NCBI GenBank assembly: GCA_037576215.1
Contig: JBANDB010000006.1
Location: 3,410,001 to 3,474,000 of the forward strand
Reading direction: 5' to 3'
Source: Armillaria gallica
Lineage: Eukaryota; Basidiomycota; Agaricomycetes; Agaricales; Physalacriaceae
DNA length: 64,000 nt
In this document: positions 59,176 through 64,000 of the stretch, one piece after another
Layout of the letters: each line of letters opens with the position of its first letter
Position numbering within the stretch: position 1 is the stretch's first letter
Notes under the pieces: generated by a model
Told to the model about the DNA's origin: nothing
Database searches by the model: none
The model's input: the letters and a program-made list of their open reading frames with translations, nothing else
Program-made: the position numbers and the translations under genes

Positions 59176-60183
59176 AACATCGCGTGGGTCGAATATACGT
59201 CGGAATATCCAAACAATCTGTTCTTCGTCTTCGTGCTTCGGCGCACCCTCTACGACCTTTTATTCTCATCCTACCACCAAGATCCTACTACACCGGCTTA
59301 TGAACAGTACCTCTACCATTCGCTGTGATAGAATCTTTATCCCGTTGGTTCACCTCAGTATGACTTCCAAAAAATACAATGCCCTCCGCTCATTTACTCA
59401 AGTCGTTGCTATTACGACACGCAACCAATTGCTCTATCTCCCATCAATGGATAATTGCGCCATCTCCAGCCCTGTGTAGGACCACCGTAAAATCCACCCT
59501 GTTTTTCCTCCTCGCATTCCAAAGCCAACCATTCTTGCTCATGTCGCAACTAATAGTCACTCTCAAGGAACCCGGGTGCTACGACGCCATCCCTCTTACC
59601 ACCATGACTTTACCTCTTCAACGCTGGATTAAAGACGTCGACACACTATTCAATCAGCTCTTCGCTGTTCCCAGTAATGGGTACCTTTCACATTGGCACG
59701 ACGTATCGTCAACGATTGATTGGAACGGTATGTGGACTATGAGAATGTGCCCCGTCGCGATGTAGCCTAAGTCGCATAGTAATTCGACGCGGTGTATCTC
59801 AGCCATACAATGCCAAAAGGCTCATCATCAACTAAGACTTGGACCTCGCGAAAAGGACCTTTGCCAATCACGTCTGTATGGATTTGACGGTCAGTCGTTC
59901 AAGATAAATCTGAATCCGATGTTGAACGCACTCAGACACACAGAATTCCTCCGCTGAATTTCCTGAGCAAAAGATTGTGACGTAGGTCTTCTACCCAAGT
60001 TGTTGGTCTGTTGGTGGAAAGAGTCCGAGGAATACTCTGGGAGACGATTGGAAGCAATCAGAGTTGGTAAGTTTTGCGATGCCGTTGGCGTTTCTATCAC
60101 CTGGTGCCGCCACACTGTATGTAACCATATAATAAATAATTGCAATTGGGTACAAAAGGTTATCAGAATGTAGGTATTCACAA
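59176..60183. other. Block between DAO relic and HET2-B
   Basis: It aligns with 9011-10039. No open frame is shared by all copies. Confidence 0.5.
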
Positions 60184-62032
60184 TCAAGTAAGAATACTAC
60201 GAGACTCTGCAGACACACCTAGTTCTTTCAGCCGCTTTATTTCATTCTGGTCAGTCATTTTAAACACAGACACTTTCTCGAACATCTTGCTGGGCAGTCG
60301 TCGCCCGACTACCCAATATTGCGGCGGATATATTTCGTCCTTGTAGAATGGGTCGCTGCCGAGCAGTGTGTATGTGTCTTCAGGTATCGGGTACTGGTGG
60401 CTGGCAAGGATGTTGAATGTATGCGCCGTCCCGTCCGCATCTTCGACAATCAACTCTCCGCATCGATCAATCCCTTCTTCACCTCCCACCGCCAATCCGC
60501 GCACAAGCCCACCTTCAATGTTGAACCCTTTGCACCAGTCATCATCATCCCTCCGAACACCGCTAATCGATTCACTATCATTGGGCAGAGGCTTGGTCAT
60601 GACCTGCTCCCATGATGGTCTCCATTTCTTGCATCCAGTTCCAGGTTCGGGATAGGTGAAGAACAGTGTACTCCGAACAATTGATATCATCTCATTTATA
60701 AGTGCTGTCCATGCATCCTCCAGAGATTGGCTCTCATGATATGCCGGTATTGAGTGCGTCCACAGAGAAAATGCTAGTCCGGCAACTTTGTCTACAGGGT
60801 TCGTTGATATCCGATCCTGCATTGCAGATAGCACATGATACACACTGCCAAATGGAATCTCTGCAGACTCGAGCTGCTTGTGAAATCTCGTTAATATCTT
60901 GTCCTCGTAGTTTCCTGCATTGTCTATTGGCTCGGCATGCAGCGGACCGTCTGGTGTATCCCCAGCAATTGTCCTCCACCAGCCGACCTCCTGCACTGTC
61001 CATGCACGCCTAAACCAACACCGGTCACTCTCCAAGTCGCCCTCCTTGAAACTCAAAGGCAGACCCAGCCCGCTCAAATAGCACACCACACGTGCACGAT
61101 GGTATATCCCTCCGATGGTAGGAACATCCAGTTCCCACTCTTCCACTCGCAGATCCTCCCTCGGCCCTCCTCTCTGTCTCAAGCAGAGAACATCCAACCA
61201 TGTGTATTCCACTCTCAGGTTCAGCATTTCAATCCGGATGAGATCGAGGTTGGCACCTTTCGGGGTGGGCACCAGCCATTCACGTCCATTGATAGGAGTC
61301 CACACGTCGTCGCGATCCGCCTCATCCACCCAAGCATGTGATATTGGACGTGCCCCAGAGTCTTCAAAACGATGGAAGGCAGGCCTGCAGCTCCACCATG
61401 GGACCACACGATTACTGTATAGATCCCACACCCGTCGGGGATTCATGTGCACTTCGACTATCTGGCCACCCACAAGCGCGTTCCTTCGCCGATTGATGTC
61501 CTCCGCTTCACGTTTCTGTAGCTCCATTTGAATGTCAGTGACTTTGCGGTTGCACCATGCTGAGCGCAGACGGCCATATGCAGTTCCAAAGTCGTAGTTC
61601 TGTGCAATGCAGTCCTTGAGAACGGAGGAGAGGGATGGGGTACTGTCTAATGTGTATGAGGTTCCGAGTGTGGTGTTGAGTAAATCCAAGAGGCCCTGAA
61701 TGCCAAGGCTAGAGCAGGGAGTGTTGGCGAGGGAGGATGATATTACGGGCTTTCTGCCAGTGTATGCCCGTTGCATTGGAACCTTTACGGATTCTTCCGT
61801 TTGCCCGGTTTCTGTCTGGGAGGAGATCGTGACTTCGGGTAGAAGCAGAAGAGGTGCATCGGTGTCGCTGCTATCGGTATAGCTGCTATCGGTGTCACTG
61901 GTCTCGCTACTATCGGAGTTGCGATCAGCCTGCAGATCCTGAAATCTGTTATGCATTGTCGTCTATTCGATCTTCTACATGATTACTCACCTCTTCCAGT
62001 GATTGGGGGAGCATGTTATGGAACCCGGACAT
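60184..62032 (-). CDS. HET2-B: HET-domain protein, two exons, intact
   Basis: Exon 1 62032-61991 (14 codons), intron 61990-61939 (52 nt), exon 2 61938-60184, giving 598 residues. The N-terminus has a Ser/Asp/Thr repeat (SSETSDTDSSYTDSSDTD) shared with copy C and shorter in copy A. The HET core is GARPISHAWVDEADRDDVW near residue 210, then WLDVLCLRQ and RRAWTVQE. Upstream and intron sequences are almost the same as copy C, yet the coding sequence differs from C in discrete patches. It shares cassette and strand with HET1-B. Confidence 0.88.
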
Positions 62033-62689
62033 CCACTTGTTTACAGCAATTTTGGTTTTTCAGCTTGAATTAGGACAGATAACGGCAATGATCAACGCTT
62101 GACAAATTTCCAGTAGGACCTAGCGTTGTATAGAAACCTGCGATGTCGAGCTGTTGAGGTTCAAGGCGTGGTTGCATCAAGCCGCCAGCATCATGTTCTT
62201 CACGTTGTATTACGTAAGACGCAGAAAACGCCGACCGCATCATGTTCGATGGGGTGCTGTATAATATCGATTTATATCAGCGGTAACCAACAGTTACAGA
62301 GATGTTCGGGAAATTAAGTAAGTGAACGTCGAACGTAGATAAGAAATCGTGGAGAACTGTGCATTTTCAAGTGAACAGATTACCGACAACAGCCCTTTGT
62401 TCAATATTTCCGCAATCAGTGTCGGTAGGAGGGGAATAGGCAACTATAGCTGGATTGTTATTTAAACAGACCCGTCACCTTTACAGAAATTATTCCAATG
62501 AGAACAAGGATTTACTAAAACTGTGCGTCAATAATTCGACTTCACAGCTTGGCCCCTCCTGAGGGACTACGGGCGGAAAGTAATGTCCTGGAGATCCATC
62601 AGAGGAACAACGGTGGTATTATCAGTCATCAACAGCACTTGTTTCATTTTTGCACTTCCTGCGGATAATTCTGAAAACCTTCGAGTGCG
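62033..62689. other. HET2-B upstream region
   Basis: It is nearly identical to 48998-49640. No gene is seen. Confidence 0.5.
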
Positions 62690-63110
62690 ATCAAAGGACC
62701 CAACTCTTCTTTGAGCTAGGGCAAGTGGTCATGAAGGACGTTGAGAACACGAGGTTGTCGGAGACGCCGACTCGGATGGTTTGGGGGAGGATTACGGGAT
62801 ATGTGAGGATTGGTATAATGGACGCATGCAGCTAATGTCAACGTCGTAGTATACGCTTCCGTAATGGTGCAAAACAAGATCATGTCTGCGCGCAGTATTA
62901 GAAAATGGTATCCATCGTAGGTCCGTAGAAGCCAAGGATAGTATCCGTCGATAGATGTTAGAGGGGATTCGTCTGTTCAGAGGATGTATTCATCAGTTGA
63001 CAGTGGTGGTACCAGTAAGATAGACGTACTTGTCTGGTATTAGGTTCCGACACCGATCTCCATTTTTCTGACTTGGCCGTCTGATGAAGCAGCCTCGGTG
63101 CCCGTTCTAC
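62690..63110 (-). pseudogene. GT32 relic at right unit boundary
   Basis: It is nearly identical to 49640-50040. The DXD core is frameshifted, and the HQT exon is present near 63085-63100. Confidence 0.6.
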
Positions 63111-64000
63111 CCGGTCATAGCGGCCAAGTGGCGCAGTTCTGCGAATTCCGTAGCTGCTGTCAAGCTGGCCTCAACTCGATGCGCGCCTAGCAACCGACCC
63201 TCCCTTCCGCCGGCTCCCATCGATGTACGCGTAAACGTTGCGGCCCTCTCTGAAAGCCTGTCAGCACAAGATACTTCGCCACACGAATTCACCCACCTAG
63301 CCAATCTGATATTTGAACGAACCCCAACACCGAACACGACACTATCCATTCCTGACCTATGTCCATCTCCGTCCCCGTCCCCGCATCACCACATTCCCTT
63401 CCCTTTCCCAGCGCCATCTCTCATCTCGTCTCGGCGTCACTCCCTGTTTGCAACATCGACTGTCGTCATCAGCGTCGACGGTGGAGGCATCGAGCGGATG
63501 ACTGCGAAATCGTCTCTGAGTCCTAGGGAAGAACGGCGGGTGTCATGAAATGGAGGGGATGACCTTCACGGACGCAGGGAGGATGGCCGGTGTCATGAAA
63601 TGGAGGAGATGGCGTTCGGGATGTGAACATTTCGAACGAGATCCATCCTTGTGAGTTCGGATGCGGATGCGGAGTGCGCGCGCGGGTGATCTGCGTAGCC
63701 AGCACGCCGTCAGAGGAGAGATGGAAAGCTTTTGAAGACAACGCATCGTTTATGTACCAAAGAAAATGCTACTGAGCTTCATGTATACCCTTGAACAGAT
63801 ACCCCATTCCAACAGAAAACAGACGTGAGCTGTTGTACCAGTCAGTTGGCAGGTCTACGCGTGAAGAATGGTACAGAACCTACCATTCTACCTCAGGATA
63901 AAATGGGTTGGCGTCCAACTTAGGGCCAAGACGGACTAAAATCAAAGAAGCCTTAGCTTAAAAGAACGATGAGAACGGCGAAAGAAAAGAGCCAAGCACA
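62945..64000. repeat. Start of a further duplication unit, cut by window end
   Basis: It matches 49868-50960 and 1-1060. The tandem arrangement therefore continues to the right of the window. Confidence 0.85.

Larger units (their letters stand above)
49868..62945. repeat. Segmental duplication unit, copy B
   Basis: This is the complete unit, bounded by GT32 relics on both sides and collinear with copy A. Both HET genes are open in this copy. Confidence 0.9.

Overview
The window looks like nuclear DNA of a filamentous basidiomycete, most likely an Agaricomycete. The evidence is short 45-62 nt GT...AG introns, HET-domain genes, relics of GT32 glycosyltransferase, D-amino-acid-oxidase-like and F-box genes, two chromodomain Ty3/gypsy retrotransposons and LINE relics. 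It is a repeat-rich accessory region. No tRNA, rRNA or CRISPR array was seen, and I recognise no housekeeping gene.

The backbone is a duplicated unit of about 13 kb. In order along the + strand it holds a block upstream of a GT32 relic, a large HET gene (HET1, - strand), a conserved block with little coding signal, a truncated FAD-oxidoreductase relic (+ strand), a second unrelated-looking HET gene (HET2, - strand) and a GT32 relic (- strand) that marks the junction with the next unit. Copy A covers about 1-12850 and copy B about 49868-62945. Copy C (about 33740-38074 plus 47049-49867) lacks HET1 and is split by a retrotransposon. Another unit starts at about 62945 and runs off the window. 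Shorter relics of the unit lie at about 12780-14680, 17900-19010 and 21080-22370.

State of the HET genes: copy B has both reading frames open. In copy A, HET2 is open but HET1 has one nonsense codon. In copy C, HET1 is missing and HET2 has two nonsense codons. HET1 copies A and B differ by scattered changes. HET2 copies differ mainly in short dense patches of amino-acid replacement on either side of conserved HET motifs. That is the pattern expected of a recognition protein and is the most interesting signal here.

Mobile elements: (1) Gypsy-2, 25677-31506, - strand, with identical 267-bp LTRs, a GAAGT target duplication and intact catalytic residues, organised as gag / protease / pol in three frames joined by two -1 shifts. 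It sits inside a 243-bp hAT-type MITE that has its own 8-bp target duplication. (2) Gypsy-1, 38075-47048, - strand, with diverged LTRs and decayed coding capacity. Its primer-binding site is complementary to the presumed 5' end of its own transcript, as in Tf1/sushi self-priming elements. (3) Two LINE 3'-end relics at 19192-20385. A diverged ~92-bp tandem array at 20600-21030 carries a hairpin in each unit, with stem sequences that change from unit to unit.

Long stretches between these features carry only unit-related sequence without a convincing open gene, and they are listed as such. Everything rests on reading the sequence by eye; no database search or alignment program was run.
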